A stretch of 64,000 nt of DNA from Hydrogenophilaceae bacterium. Lineage in GTDB: Bacteria > Pseudomonadota > Gammaproteobacteria > Burkholderiales > Thiobacillaceae. The notes beneath the pieces were generated by a model. It was not told where the DNA came from. It searched no databases and saw only the letters and a list, made by a program, of their open reading frames with translations. A program made the translations under genes and the position numbers. Numbering within the stretch: the first letter of the stretch is position 1; the number at the start of each line of letters is the position of its first letter. The DNA lies in NCBI GenBank assembly GCA_024709485.1, contig JANJWO010000074.1, forward strand, positions 41,385 through 105,384, written 5' to 3'. This document shows, piece after piece, positions 1 to 10,441 of this stretch.

Positions 1-644
1 AGCCGGTATCCACCAAGGCGCCGCCGCCCAATACCTACTACATGCCGCACGACGTGTTTCTGGCGATCCGCGACAAGCTGATGGGAGACGACGGCCACAA
101 GGCAGCCAGCGGGGAAATGATGCAGTGCTACGTTGACCTGCTCTACCTGACCGGGCAGAGCGGCATGGAGATTCGCACCCTGACATGGGCACAGGTTGAC
201 GACGTGGCAGGCGTTATCCACTTCGAGCGATCGAAGGTAAAGAAGAAGACCAACGCCAAGGTGGACGTGCTGATTACGCCGGAGATTGCCGCCGTGCTGG
301 CGCGCGTGCGCGAGATCATCCGGGCGCGCCAGAAGAAGGCGAAGGTCGCACGCATCACGCCGGCCTGCGTCATCACCAATCTGGACGGATCGACCTATTC
401 CGCGCACGGCGTGAACACGGCCTGGGCCAGGGCACGCACGCGCGCGAAGATCACGGATGTCGGAGCGACCCTCAAGGCGCTGCGCGCGAAGCATGCCACG
501 GATGCGGCCGAGGCAGGATATTCAGTTGAGGAAATCAGCGACGGGCTCACACATGCCGAGCCCGGAATGACACGGGTTTACATCAAGCAGAAGGCGACCA
601 GGAAGAGCTCGGTTGCCCTGCCTCACCCGGTAAAAAAGCGGTGA
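1..644 (+). CDS. Tyrosine recombinase / phage integrase, C-terminal part (5' end outside window)
   Basis: ORF 42..644, frame open to the window edge; RTLTWAQVDD...ALRAKHATDA...LTHAEPGMTRVYI resembles the catalytic domain of phage integrases (R, H-x-x-R-like, Y). Confidence 0.75.
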   Translation, partial: PVSTKAPPPNTYYMPHDVFLAIRDKLMGDDGHKAASGEMMQCYVDLLYLTGQSGMEIRTLTWAQVDDVAGVIHFERSKVKKKTNAKVDVLITPEIAAVLARVREIIRARQKKAKVARITPACVITNLDGSTYSAHGVNTAWARARTRAKITDVGATLKALRAKHATDAAEAGYSVEEISDGLTHAEPGMTRVYIKQKATRKSSVALPHPVKKR

Positions 645-711
645 GTGTGTATAAAAACCCGTTTTGTGTATAGACGGCGGGAGACTTGATACCTCCGAAA
701 CCCGCGTCAAA

Positions 712-788
712 TGGTCGGGGCGAGAAGATTCGAACTTCCGACCCCCTGCACCCCATGCAGGTGCGCTACCAGGCTGCGCTACGCCCCG
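712..788 (-). tRNA. tRNA-Pro (anticodon GGG), CCA encoded
   Basis: Reverse complement CGGGGCGTAGCGCAGCCTGGTAGCGCACCTGCATGGGGTGCAGGGGGTCGGAAGTTCGAATCTTCTCGCCCCGACCA folds as a cloverleaf; anticodon loop ATGGGGT. Confidence 0.95.
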
Positions 789-842
789 ACGAAGCGCGAG
801 ATTGTAACAGAGTTTCGCGCAAAAAAAGAATCGCTTCGCGAA

Positions 843-1214
843 TTACTTCGACAATAAATCGCGAATCGCGACCAACTCCTGGCGCAACTCGGTGAGCGAC
901 ATGGCCTTGCCGGCGCCGGGTGCGGATTTGTTTTCTTCCGGCGCTTCGAGCTTGTTGCGCGCGCCGCTGATGGTGAAGCCTTCCTCATACAGCAGCTGGC
1001 GGATGCGGCGGATCAGCAGCACCTCGTGATGCTGGTAATAGCGGCGGTTGCCGCGCCGCTTGACCGGCTTGAGCTGGCTGAATTCCTGCTCCCAGTAGCG
1101 CAGCACGTGCGGCTTGACCGCGCACAGCTCGGCGACTTCGCCTATCGTGAAATAGCGCTTGGGCGGGATCGCGGGAAGATCACTCGGGCTGGCGGTCTCC
1201 GCCATGTTCGGCAT
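843..1214 (-). CDS. MerR family transcriptional regulator
   Basis: [29 protein letters not shown]; conserved position downstream of ihfA. Confidence 0.9.
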   Translation of the reverse strand: MPNMAETASPSDLPAIPPKRYFTIGEVAELCAVKPHVLRYWEQEFSQLKPVKRRGNRRYYQHHEVLLIRRIRQLLYEEGFTISGARNKLEAPEENKSAPGAGKAMSLTELRQELVAIRDLLSK

Positions 1215-1494
1215 CCTCCACCATGACCTTGAGTTTCTGGCTGGCGTGGAAGGTCACCACACGCCTCGCCGATATGGGCATTTCTTCCCCGGTTTTCGGG
1301 TTGCGTCCGGGCCGCTGCGGTTTTTCGCGGCACTGGAAATTGCCGAATCCGGAAAGCTTGACGGTATCGCCGGACTGCAGCGCATTGCGGATCTCCTCGA
1401 AGAACGATTCCACCATGTCCTTGGCTTCGCGTTTGTTGAGCCCCACTTTTTCGAACAGGAGATCGGCAAGTTCAGCTTTGGTCAGGGTCGTCAT
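1180..1494 (-). CDS. ihfA: Integration host factor subunit alpha
   Basis: [39 protein letters not shown]...[21 protein letters not shown]; downstream of pheT. Confidence 0.96.
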   Translation of the reverse strand: MTTLTKAELADLLFEKVGLNKREAKDMVESFFEEIRNALQSGDTVKLSGFGNFQCREKPQRPGRNPKTGEEMPISARRVVTFHASQKLKVMVEDAEHGGDRQPE

Positions 1495-1508
1495 AGTGTC
1501 TTGTTGGA

Positions 1509-3863
1509 TCAGGCCCGCAGTTTCGCCCCATGCCGGCTTATCACGGCGTCGGCGATTTTCGCCACTGCCGCCTCCACTTCCGGTTCCGTGAGGGTACGTT
1601 CAGTATCTTGCATAACTATCCGGAAAGCAAGGCTTTTTTGCCCGGCCGGCACGCCCTGCCCTTGATACAAATCGAACACTTGCAGTTCCTGCACGATGGG
1701 CTCGGCGGCCTCGCGCATGGACGCGAGCAGGGCGCCGGCGGAAACGTCCAGGTCCACCAGGAAGGCAAGATCGCGCCGCATCGACGGGAAGCGCCCAATG
1801 GCGCGATGGCGCGGCAGGGCCAGCCCGCCCAGCGCGTCGAGCTCCAGTTCGAACAATACGGGCGCCGCGGGCAGGTCGAATTTTTGCGCCAGCTTGTGGT
1901 GCAGCGTGCCAAGCCAGCCGGCCGCCTGGCCATTCAGCAGGATTTGCGCGGTCTGCCCCGGATGCAAAGCCGGATGGCCGGCCTTCGCGAATTCCATTTT
2001 TACGCCGGGCAGCTGTTCGAGATCGCCCTTGACGTCATAGAAATCCACCATGCGGCTGGCGACCCCCCATTGCTCGTCGAACGCCGGCCCGTAGCACAGG
2101 CCGGCGAGGCGCACCGGCTGGCGCAGGCCGCCGGCTTCCTGCAGGTAGGCGCGCCCCAGTTCGAACAGGCGCACGCGCGCCTGCTGGCGGTTGAGGTTGT
2201 AGCCCAGGGCATGCAGCAGGCCGCCCCACAAGGTGGTGCGCATGGCCGCCATCTGGCTGGCGATGGGATTTTGCAGCATGAGCGGCGCGGCGCCGCCGGA
2301 AAGCGCGGCTTCCCAGTCGGGATCGACGAAGCTGTAGGTGATGACTTCCTGGTAGTCGCGGCCGGCGAGATAGTCGCGGAACCCGGCCTGGTCGACCCGC
2401 GCTTCCGACTGCGGCAGCATGATGGCTGGTGCGCGCGGGCTGCGCGCCTCGATCTGGTCATAGCCATACAGGCGCGCCAGTTCCTCGATGAGATCCTCCT
2501 CGATGGCGAGGTCGAACCGGTAGCTCGGCGGCGTCACCAGGAAGGATTCGCCCTCCTCCTGCACGCCCAGCCCCAAACGCTGCAAATGGGTTTTGATCGC
2601 GTCGCCGGACATGTCCATGCCCAGCACGCGCGCGACCCGCCGGGTGCGCAGCCGGATGGGCTCGCGCCTGGGCAGTTTTGCGCTTGCCTCGATCACCGCG
2701 CCCGGCTGGCCGCCGCAGATCTCCAGCATCAACTTGGTGGCGCGCTCCATCGCCATGAGGGTGGCGGCATAGTCCACGCCGCGCTCGAAACGGTGCGAGG
2801 AATCGGTCGCAAGACCGAGCCGGCGCGCGCGCCCGGCAATCGCCTCGGGGCTGAAATAGGCCGCTTCCAGCAGGATATCGGCGGTCCCGTCCGCCACCGC
2901 CGTGGCCGCGCCGCCCATGATACCGGCCAGCGCCACCGGGCCGCCGGCGTCGGCGATGACCAGCATGTCGGGCGCCAGCTCGGCAGTCTGCTCGTTGAGC
3001 AGCGCGAGCTTTTCCCCGGCCTTGGCCCAGCGCACCTGGATGCCGCCCTCAAGCTTGGCCAGATCGAAGGCATGCATCGGCTGCCCCTGTTCGAGCAGCA
3101 CGTAGTTGGTGATGTCGACCGGCGCGGAGATGCTGCGGATGCCGCTGCGCTCGAGCCGCATCGCCATCCATGCCGGCGTCTGCGCCCGGGCATTGACGCC
3201 CTTGATGACGCGGCCGAGATAGCGCGGGCAGGCGTCCTTCGCCAGCACGTCCACCTCCAGGGTATCGAAAACCTCCTTCATCACCGGCGCCTGCGCAGGC
3301 AGATAGGCCTTGGTGCCGGTGATGGCCGCCACCTCGCGCGCCAGCCCGACCAGGCTCAGGCAGTCGGCGCGGTTGGGGGTGAGCTTGAGGGTGATGAGTT
3401 TGTCGTCCAGCAGCAGATAGGAACGGATGTCGGTGCCGACCGGCGCGTCAGCCGGCAGCACCAAGAGGCCATCGACCTTGTCCTCGAGGCCGATCTCGCT
3501 GGCACCGCACAGCATGCCGGCAGACTCGACGCCGCGTACCTTGGCCTGCTTGATTTCCATTTGCGGCAATTTCGCCCCCACGCGCGCGCACGGCACTTTC
3601 TGCCCGACCGCGACATTGGGCGCGCCGCACACGATCTGCAGCGGCTCGGCCTCGCCGACATTGACCTTGCACACGCGCAGGCGGTCGGCGTCGGGATGCG
3701 GTTCTACCGCCAGCACTTCCGCCACCATCACGCCGGAGAAGGGCGGCGCCGCCGGTGCGATGGCCTCCACCTCCAGCCCCGCCATGGTCAGGCGGTGGGC
3801 GAGTTCGTCCGTGGACAGTTGCGGATTGACCAGCGTGCGAAGCCAGGATTCGGGAAATTGCAT
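1509..3863 (-). CDS. pheT: Phenylalanyl-tRNA synthetase beta subunit
   Basis: Start [14 protein letters not shown]; tRNA-binding, B3/B4 and FDX-ACB regions recognisable; adjacent to pheS. Confidence 0.97.
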   Translation of the reverse strand: MQFPESWLRTLVNPQLSTDELAHRLTMAGLEVEAIAPAAPPFSGVMVAEVLAVEPHPDADRLRVCKVNVGEAEPLQIVCGAPNVAVGQKVPCARVGAKLPQMEIKQAKVRGVESAGMLCGASEIGLEDKVDGLLVLPADAPVGTDIRSYLLLDDKLITLKLTPNRADCLSLVGLAREVAAITGTKAYLPAQAPVMKEVFDTLEVDVLAKDACPRYLGRVIKGVNARAQTPAWMAMRLERSGIRSISAPVDITNYVLLEQGQPMHAFDLAKLEGGIQVRWAKAGEKLALLNEQTAELAPDMLVIADAGGPVALAGIMGGAATAVADGTADILLEAAYFSPEAIAGRARRLGLATDSSHRFERGVDYAATLMAMERATKLMLEICGGQPGAVIEASAKLPRREPIRLRTRRVARVLGMDMSGDAIKTHLQRLGLGVQEEGESFLVTPPSYRFDLAIEEDLIEELARLYGYDQIEARSPRAPAIMLPQSEARVDQAGFRDYLAGRDYQEVITYSFVDPDWEAALSGGAAPLMLQNPIASQMAAMRTTLWGGLLHALGYNLNRQQARVRLFELGRAYLQEAGGLRQPVRLAGLCYGPAFDEQWGVASRMVDFYDVKGDLEQLPGVKMEFAKAGHPALHPGQTAQILLNGQAAGWLGTLHHKLAQKFDLPAAPVLFELELDALGGLALPRHRAIGRFPSMRRDLAFLVDLDVSAGALLASMREAAEPIVQELQVFDLYQGQGVPAGQKSLAFRIVMQDTERTLTEPEVEAAVAKIADAVISRHGAKLRA

Positions 3864-3968
3864 GTTTAATCCAGAGCTGAACAATGAGGGCAAGAGGACA
3901 GGAGGCAGGCTTCTCTCGCTTTACTCATGTCCCCAGGTCCTCTTTGTTAAAAGATTTAAATGTCTTTG

Positions 3969-5045
<1,077 letters not shown>

Positions 5046-5053
5046 TCAGGCAG

Positions 5054-5413
5054 TCAGGCAGCGAGGCTCGCTTTTGCCTGCTCGGCCAGCTTCGCAAACG
5101 CGTCCTTGTCGAACACGGCGATATCGGCCAGAACTTTACGGTCCACCTCGATGGCCGCCTTCTTGAGGCCGTTCATGAATACGCTGTAGGACAGGCCGCA
5201 CTCACGAGCCGCCGCGTTGATACGGGCGATCCACAGGGCGCGGAACTGGCGCTTCTTCTGGCGGCGGTCGCGGTAGGCATACTGCCCCGCCTTCATCACC
5301 GCCTCGTTGGCGACACGGAATACGTTGCCGCGGCGGCCGCGGTAACCCTTGGCGGCCTCGAGCACCTTCTTGTGGCTGGCGCGGGCCGTTACACCTCTTT
5401 TGACGCGTGGCAT
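5054..5413 (-). CDS. rplT: 50S ribosomal protein L20
   Basis: [39 protein letters not shown]. Confidence 0.98.
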   Translation of the reverse strand: MPRVKRGVTARASHKKVLEAAKGYRGRRGNVFRVANEAVMKAGQYAYRDRRQKKRQFRALWIARINAAARECGLSYSVFMNGLKKAAIEVDRKVLADIAVFDKDAFAKLAEQAKASLAA

Positions 5414-5425
5414 GTTCTATCCTCC

Positions 5426-5623
5426 TTATGCGTAGGGCAGCATCTTGCGCATGGCTTTCTGGTTGCTGGCATCGGCCACGGCCATGCCACGCAGCTGACG
5501 CTTGCGCTTGGTGGTTTTCTTGGTGAGGATGTGACGCAGAAAAGCGTGGGTACGCTTGAACTTGCCACTACCCAGGGCGCGGAAACGCTTGGCGGCGCCG
5601 CTCTTGGACTTCATCTTGGGCAT
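5426..5623 (-). CDS. rpmI: 50S ribosomal protein L35
   Basis: [36 protein letters not shown]. Confidence 0.97.
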   Translation of the reverse strand: MPKMKSKSGAAKRFRALGSGKFKRTHAFLRHILTKKTTKRKRQLRGMAVADASNQKAMRKMLPYA

Positions 5624-5796
5624 TGCTTGCTCCATTTTGTGTCATGACCACAGGCGGCATCACCCTTGATGCGCTTGCATGACCTGTCGATCACTTGTTT
5701 CAGGCTTGCGCCTGATTTGTCCTGATTAAGCGCCGCGTAGCGCGCTCGAGGCAGGACACTTGCCGCAGCGCCGAAATTATTCGGCGTCCGCAAAGC

Positions 5797-6318
5797 TTAT
5801 TTCTTTTTCTTCGGCGCCAGCACCATCACCATCTGGCGGCCTTCCATCTTGGGAAACGACTCGGTGACGGACAGTTCCGCCACATCCGTCTCCACCCGCT
5901 TCAACTGGGCCAGCCCCAGTTCCTGATGCGCCATCTCGCGGCCGCGGAAGCGCAGGGTCACCTTCACCTTGTCGCCCTCGCCCAGGAACTTGACGATATT
6001 GCGCAGCTTGATCTGGTAGTCGCCCTCGTCGGTGCCGGGCCGGAATTTGACTTCCTTGACCTGCACCAGCTTCTGCTTGAGCTTGGCTTCGTGCTGCTTC
6101 TTGCTTTCCTGATACTTGAACTTGCCGAAGTCCATGATTTTGCAGACCGGCGGCTTGGCGGTGGGGGAAATCTCCACCAGGTCCAGATCCGCCTCTTCTG
6201 CCGCCTGCAGCGCCTGCCGCAAGCTCACGATTCCCAACTGCTCTCCATCAGAACCAATCAAACGAATCTCGGGAGCATCGATTTCTCCGTTGATCCGCGT
6301 CTGCTTTTCAGTAGCGAT
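5797..6318 (-). CDS. infC: Translation initiation factor IF-3 (probable AUC start)
   Basis: ATC GCT ACT GAA AAG CAG ACG CGG ATC AAC GGA GAA... ([31 protein letters not shown]) preceded by GGAGAATGGCTC; the first canonical start would truncate the conserved N-terminus. Confidence 0.93.
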   Translation of the reverse strand: MATEKQTRINGEIDAPEIRLIGSDGEQLGIVSLRQALQAAEEADLDLVEISPTAKPPVCKIMDFGKFKYQESKKQHEAKLKQKLVQVKEVKFRPGTDEGDYQIKLRNIVKFLGEGDKVKVTLRFRGREMAHQELGLAQLKRVETDVAELSVTESFPKMEGRQMVMVLAPKKKK

Positions 6319-6424
6319 GAGCCATTCTCCAAATCAAGCCCGCCGGTTCGGCAGCGGGCAAAAATGAACAAGGAGCGGCAAGCCATCCCGCTCCTCGTTC
6401 GCCTTAAATTCCTTGAGCTTAAAT

Positions 6425-8338
6425 TCAGCTGCGCGCAGCGACTTCTTCAGCCACCCGGGCGGTGAATTCTTCCACATTCATCACGCCCAAGTCCTGATTG
6501 CCGCGCGCGCGAACGGCGACTTTGCCGTCCGCCATTTCCTTGTCGCCCACGACCAGCAAATAGGGCAGCTTCTGCAGGCTATGTTCCCGGATTTTATAGG
6601 TTATTTTGTTATTACTCAAGTCGGCAATGGCCCGGATGCCGGCTTTTCTGAGTATCTCCGCGACTTTTTGCGCATAACCCGCCTGGCCGTCCGAGATATT
6701 CAGCACCGCCACCTGCACCGGCGCGAGCCAGGCCGGGAAGTTGCCGGCATGGTGTTCGATGAGGATGCCGATGAAGCGCTCCATCGAGCCAAGGATGGCG
6801 CGGTGCAGCATGACCGGCGGCTTGCGGGCGTTGTCCTCGTCGACGAATTCGGCGTTGAGGCGCAGCGGCAGGTTGAAATCGAGCTGGATGGTGCCGCACT
6901 GCCACAGGCGGCCTAGCGAATCCTTGAGGGTGAATTCGATCTTGGGGCCGTAGAAGGCGCCCTCGCCCGGCTGCAGGTCGTAGGCGAGATTATTCTTGTC
7001 CAGGGCCGCCGCCAGCGCCGCCTCGGCCTTGTCCCAGGATTCGTCCGAACCGACGCGCTTTTCCGGGCGGGTGGAGAGCTTGACCAGCACGTCGGCAAAG
7101 CCGAAGTCGGCATAGACCTTCTGCAGCATGACGATGAAATCCGCCACTTCGGCCTCGATCTGGTCTTCGGTACAGAAGATGTGGGCGTCGTCCTGGGTGA
7201 AGCCGCGCACGCGCATGATGCCGTGCAGCGCGCCGGAAGGCTCGTTGCGGTGGCAGGAGCCGAATTCGGCCAATCTCAAGGGCAAATCGCGGTAGGAATG
7301 CAGACCGCTGTTGAAAATCTGCACGTGACCCGGGCAGTTCATCGGCTTCACCGCGTAGTCGCGGTTTTCCGAGGACGTGGTGAACATGTTCTCGCGGTAG
7401 TTTTCCCAGTGCCCGGATTTTTCCCAGAGCGTGCGGTCCATGACCGCCGGGGTGCGCACTTCCTGGTAGCCGTAGTCGACGAACTTCTGGCGCATGTATT
7501 GCTCGATCTGCTGCCAGATCACCCAGCCCTTGGGGTGCCAGAACACCATGCCCGGCGCCTCCTCCTGCATGTGGAAGAGGTCGAGTTGTTTCGACAGCTT
7601 GCGGTGGTCGCGCTTTTCGGCCTCTTCCAGGCGGTGCAGGTAGGCGTCGAGGTCTTCTTTCCTGGCCCACGCCGTGCCGTAGATGCGCTGCAGCATGGGA
7701 TTCCTGGAATCGCCGCGCCAGTAGGCGCCGGCCAGCTTCATCAGCCTGAAGGCGCGCGGCAGCTTGCCGGTTGACGGCAGGTGCGGGCCGCGGCAGACGT
7801 CGAACCACTCGCCCTGGCGGTAGATGGAAAGCTCCTCGCCCGCCGGGATCACCTCGTCGATGATCTGTACCTTGTAGGCCTCGCCCAGTTCGGCGAACAC
7901 CTTCTTGGCGTCCTCGCGGTCCCATACTTCGCGCTGGATCGGCAGGTCGCGCTTGACGATCTCCTCCATGCGCTTTTCGATCTTCTCCAGATCTTCCGGA
8001 GTGAAGGGCGTCTCGCGCGCGAAGTCGTAGTAGAAGCCGTCCTCGATGGCCGGGCCGATGGTCACCTGGGTGCCCGGATAGAGTTCCTGCACCGCCTGCG
8101 CCATGACGTGCGCGGCGTCGTGACGAATGAGCTCGAGGGCCTCGGCGTCCTTGGCGGTGACGATGGCGAGCTGGCTGTCGCCGTCCATGATGAAGCTGGT
8201 GTCGACCAGCCGGCCGTCGACCTTGCCGGCGAGCGCGGCCTTGGCAAGACCCGGGCCGATGCTGGCCGCGACCTGGGCGACCGAGACCGGGCCTTCAAAG
8301 CTTCTGACCGATCCATCCGGAAGGGTGACGTTGACCAT
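6425..8338 (-). CDS. thrS: Threonyl-tRNA synthetase
   Basis: TGS domain [52 protein letters not shown]. Confidence 0.98.
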   Translation of the reverse strand: MVNVTLPDGSVRSFEGPVSVAQVAASIGPGLAKAALAGKVDGRLVDTSFIMDGDSQLAIVTAKDAEALELIRHDAAHVMAQAVQELYPGTQVTIGPAIEDGFYYDFARETPFTPEDLEKIEKRMEEIVKRDLPIQREVWDREDAKKVFAELGEAYKVQIIDEVIPAGEELSIYRQGEWFDVCRGPHLPSTGKLPRAFRLMKLAGAYWRGDSRNPMLQRIYGTAWARKEDLDAYLHRLEEAEKRDHRKLSKQLDLFHMQEEAPGMVFWHPKGWVIWQQIEQYMRQKFVDYGYQEVRTPAVMDRTLWEKSGHWENYRENMFTTSSENRDYAVKPMNCPGHVQIFNSGLHSYRDLPLRLAEFGSCHRNEPSGALHGIMRVRGFTQDDAHIFCTEDQIEAEVADFIVMLQKVYADFGFADVLVKLSTRPEKRVGSDESWDKAEAALAAALDKNNLAYDLQPGEGAFYGPKIEFTLKDSLGRLWQCGTIQLDFNLPLRLNAEFVDEDNARKPPVMLHRAILGSMERFIGILIEHHAGNFPAWLAPVQVAVLNISDGQAGYAQKVAEILRKAGIRAIADLSNNKITYKIREHSLQKLPYLLVVGDKEMADGKVAVRARGNQDLGVMNVEEFTARVAEEVAARS

Positions 8339-8357
8339 GATCCTAATCTCCAAAACA

Positions 8358-8384
8358 AAAAAGCGCGGGTCGACCGCGCTTTTT
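8358..8384 (-). terminator. Perfect 11-bp hairpin with U-tract in the tRNA-Val/thrS intergenic region
   Basis: AAAAAGCGCGG-GTCGA-CCGCGCTTTTT, ending about 20 nt before the thrS ATG. Confidence 0.7.
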
Positions 8385-8534
8385 CATTCACAAATTACCA
8401 AAGGGTGCGAACAAACAAATGACTGCGACGGCTTCTTATCCCTGGACGGAAAAACAAGTTCGCGGTGACATTTCGCAACCTCCGTGGGCCATTCGACCCC
8501 CTTCAATCTCGGACCATCCCGGCCCTGTGGAAAC

Positions 8535-8611
8535 TGGTAGGCGCGATTGGACTCGAACCAACGACCCCCACCATGTCAAGGTGGTGCTCTAACCAGCTGA
8601 GCTACGCGCCT
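8535..8611 (-). tRNA. tRNA-Val (anticodon GAC), CCA encoded
   Basis: AGGCGCGTAGCTCAGCTGGTTAGAGCACCACCTTGACATGGTGGGGGTCGTTGGTTCGAGTCCAATCGCGCCTACCA; loop TTGACAT. Confidence 0.95.
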
Positions 8612-8680
8612 GCAAGACGCGCATTGTAGCGGCTTTGCACTACCGGCCGCAAGCACGGCCATGAATATATTCGCACTTTC

Positions 8681-9502
8681 TCAGCGAACCGTTTGCCTAC
8701 GCTGGTTCGCCATGTGGCGCAGGTAGTCCAGCAGATTGTCGAGATCGGCGTCGCTGAGGTCGGTATGGTCCGGCATGTGGGTATAGCGGAATTGCGAAGG
8801 CTGGCGGATGAAGGCCTTGAGCATCGCCGGCGAACGGTATTCGGTCACGCTCTGCGGCGCATTGAGGTCGGGGCCCACCTTGCCGCCCTGCTGGTTCATG
8901 GCGTGGCAGCGCATGCAGCGCTCCTTGAAGGTGAGAAAACCGGCATACGCCGGCGAGGCCGCGCCGACCCCCTTCGGATGGACCTCGGGATAGCGGTCCT
9001 GGAAGCGCACCAGTTCGATCTTCGCCAACTGCCAGGGCCAGGGATAACCGTGCTGCGTGCGCTGTTCGGAGCCGGTCCACACCAGGTAGAAGGGGCCGGG
9101 GTTGGCGTGGTTGCGCCCCACCGGCTCCCAGCCGGGATGCTCGCTGTCCTCGAACACGATGTAGCCGCCGGGCTCGCCCAGCTTTTCCAGGGTGCTGACC
9201 GAGGCGTAGCCGTCCTGGGCGGTAAAAATCATCTCGGTGTAGTCCTGCCCCTGCCAGCCGGGCCCGAACGCCAGTTCCAGCACGCGCGCCAGGGCCAGGC
9301 CGCGGTAGCGCTTCGGCTTGCCGTACTCGGGATCGAAAAACGCCAGCTCCGACACCGGCACCGCGGCCTTCATCTGTTGCAGGCTGAGCGTCCTCGCTTC
9401 CGCCCCCGCCCGCGCAAAGCTCAGCGCGGGGCCCGTCTCCGCGGCGACACCGGCGCCCGCAAACAAAATGACCAGGAGTGCCCACCATGACCTGCCGCGC
9501 AT
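8681..9502 (-). CDS. Exported c-type cytochrome domain protein
   Basis: Signal peptide MRGRSWWALLVILFAGAGVAA; CMRCH heme motif; TDLSDADLDNLLDYLRHM. Confidence 0.7.
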   Translation of the reverse strand: MRGRSWWALLVILFAGAGVAAETGPALSFARAGAEARTLSLQQMKAAVPVSELAFFDPEYGKPKRYRGLALARVLELAFGPGWQGQDYTEMIFTAQDGYASVSTLEKLGEPGGYIVFEDSEHPGWEPVGRNHANPGPFYLVWTGSEQRTQHGYPWPWQLAKIELVRFQDRYPEVHPKGVGAASPAYAGFLTFKERCMRCHAMNQQGGKVGPDLNAPQSVTEYRSPAMLKAFIRQPSQFRYTHMPDHTDLSDADLDNLLDYLRHMANQRRQTVR

Positions 9503-9525
9503 ACGCCTTCCTTCCCCTCTTCTCG

Positions 9526-10275
9526 TCAATCCGGATTCCGCTTCAGCACGCCGTCCAGCACGCGCCGCATGTTGCGCCAGTGCGAGCCCTCCCAGTACAC
9601 CCGCCCGCAGCCGTCGCAGGCGCTGAAATGCGCGTAATGCTCGCGCACGCGCGGCGGCAGGCGGTCGAGCACGCTGGCCTTGTCAACCGGCCGCAGCGGC
9701 GCATTGCAGTGCAGGCACAGGGTGAACGGCCGGGCGCTGCGCGCCAGATCCAGGCGCTCCACGATCTCGCGCAACTGCTGTTCGGGCTTCTGCGCATGCA
9801 GGTAGCAGCCGTGGGTGACGCTGCGGCGCTTGAGCAGCTCGCGGTCGCGGCTCAGCAGGATTCTGCCCTCTTTCCCGGCGATCGCCACCATGTCATCGTC
9901 GTGGAAATGATTGTCGTACAGGGTGTCGAACCCGAGCATGCGCAGCAGGTGCGCGAGGCCGCCCAGATGCGCATCCGCCACGAAACGCGTCTGCCTGAGC
10001 GGATATTCGCGCACTCTCAAGAGCGGCGTGACGTCGAGCGCCTCGAAGCGCGGATAGACCGCGACCCTGTCGCCATCCGCCAGTTGCCGATCAAAACCGA
10101 CCGACTCGCCGTTGACCAGGATCAGTTCGACTTCCGTGTGCGGCACGCCCAGGGCCTCGATCATGTGCTTGGTGGTCGCCGCCCGCGCGCAAGGGCTGGT
10201 GAATTCCCGCCGCCGGCGCTCCGGCGGCAGAAAGTCGTTCAGCTCCTGGTAAAAGCGGAATGTTGCAGTGGCCAT
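9526..10275 (-). CDS. Mut7-C RNAse domain protein with ubiquitin-like N-terminus
   Basis: FYQELNDFLPP... then FVADAHLGGLAHLLRMLGFDTLYDN...LLSRDRELLKRR...CxxC pairs. Confidence 0.8.
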   Translation of the reverse strand: MATATFRFYQELNDFLPPERRRREFTSPCARAATTKHMIEALGVPHTEVELILVNGESVGFDRQLADGDRVAVYPRFEALDVTPLLRVREYPLRQTRFVADAHLGGLAHLLRMLGFDTLYDNHFHDDDMVAIAGKEGRILLSRDRELLKRRSVTHGCYLHAQKPEQQLREIVERLDLARSARPFTLCLHCNAPLRPVDKASVLDRLPPRVREHYAHFSACDGCGRVYWEGSHWRNMRRVLDGVLKRNPD

Positions 10276-10441
10276 AATCGAACGATATCCCTGCCGCAAG
10301 CTCCTGGCTGCCCGCGCCCTTGCGCCAGGCGCGGCATTCGTGGCAACGCGCCCTGACCCGCCGCCCCAGAAGCAAGAGCGTTTCGCCATGGAGCCCGCAA
10401 AGGTCGGCGGGCTTGCTCCGCAGCCGCGCCGGCAAGGCAGG

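Noticed and set aside
1530-3869. 779-aa + strand ORF antisense to pheT
   Set aside because: GC-rich shadow ORF; composition and lack of recognisable domains, while pheT on the opposite strand is unambiguous.
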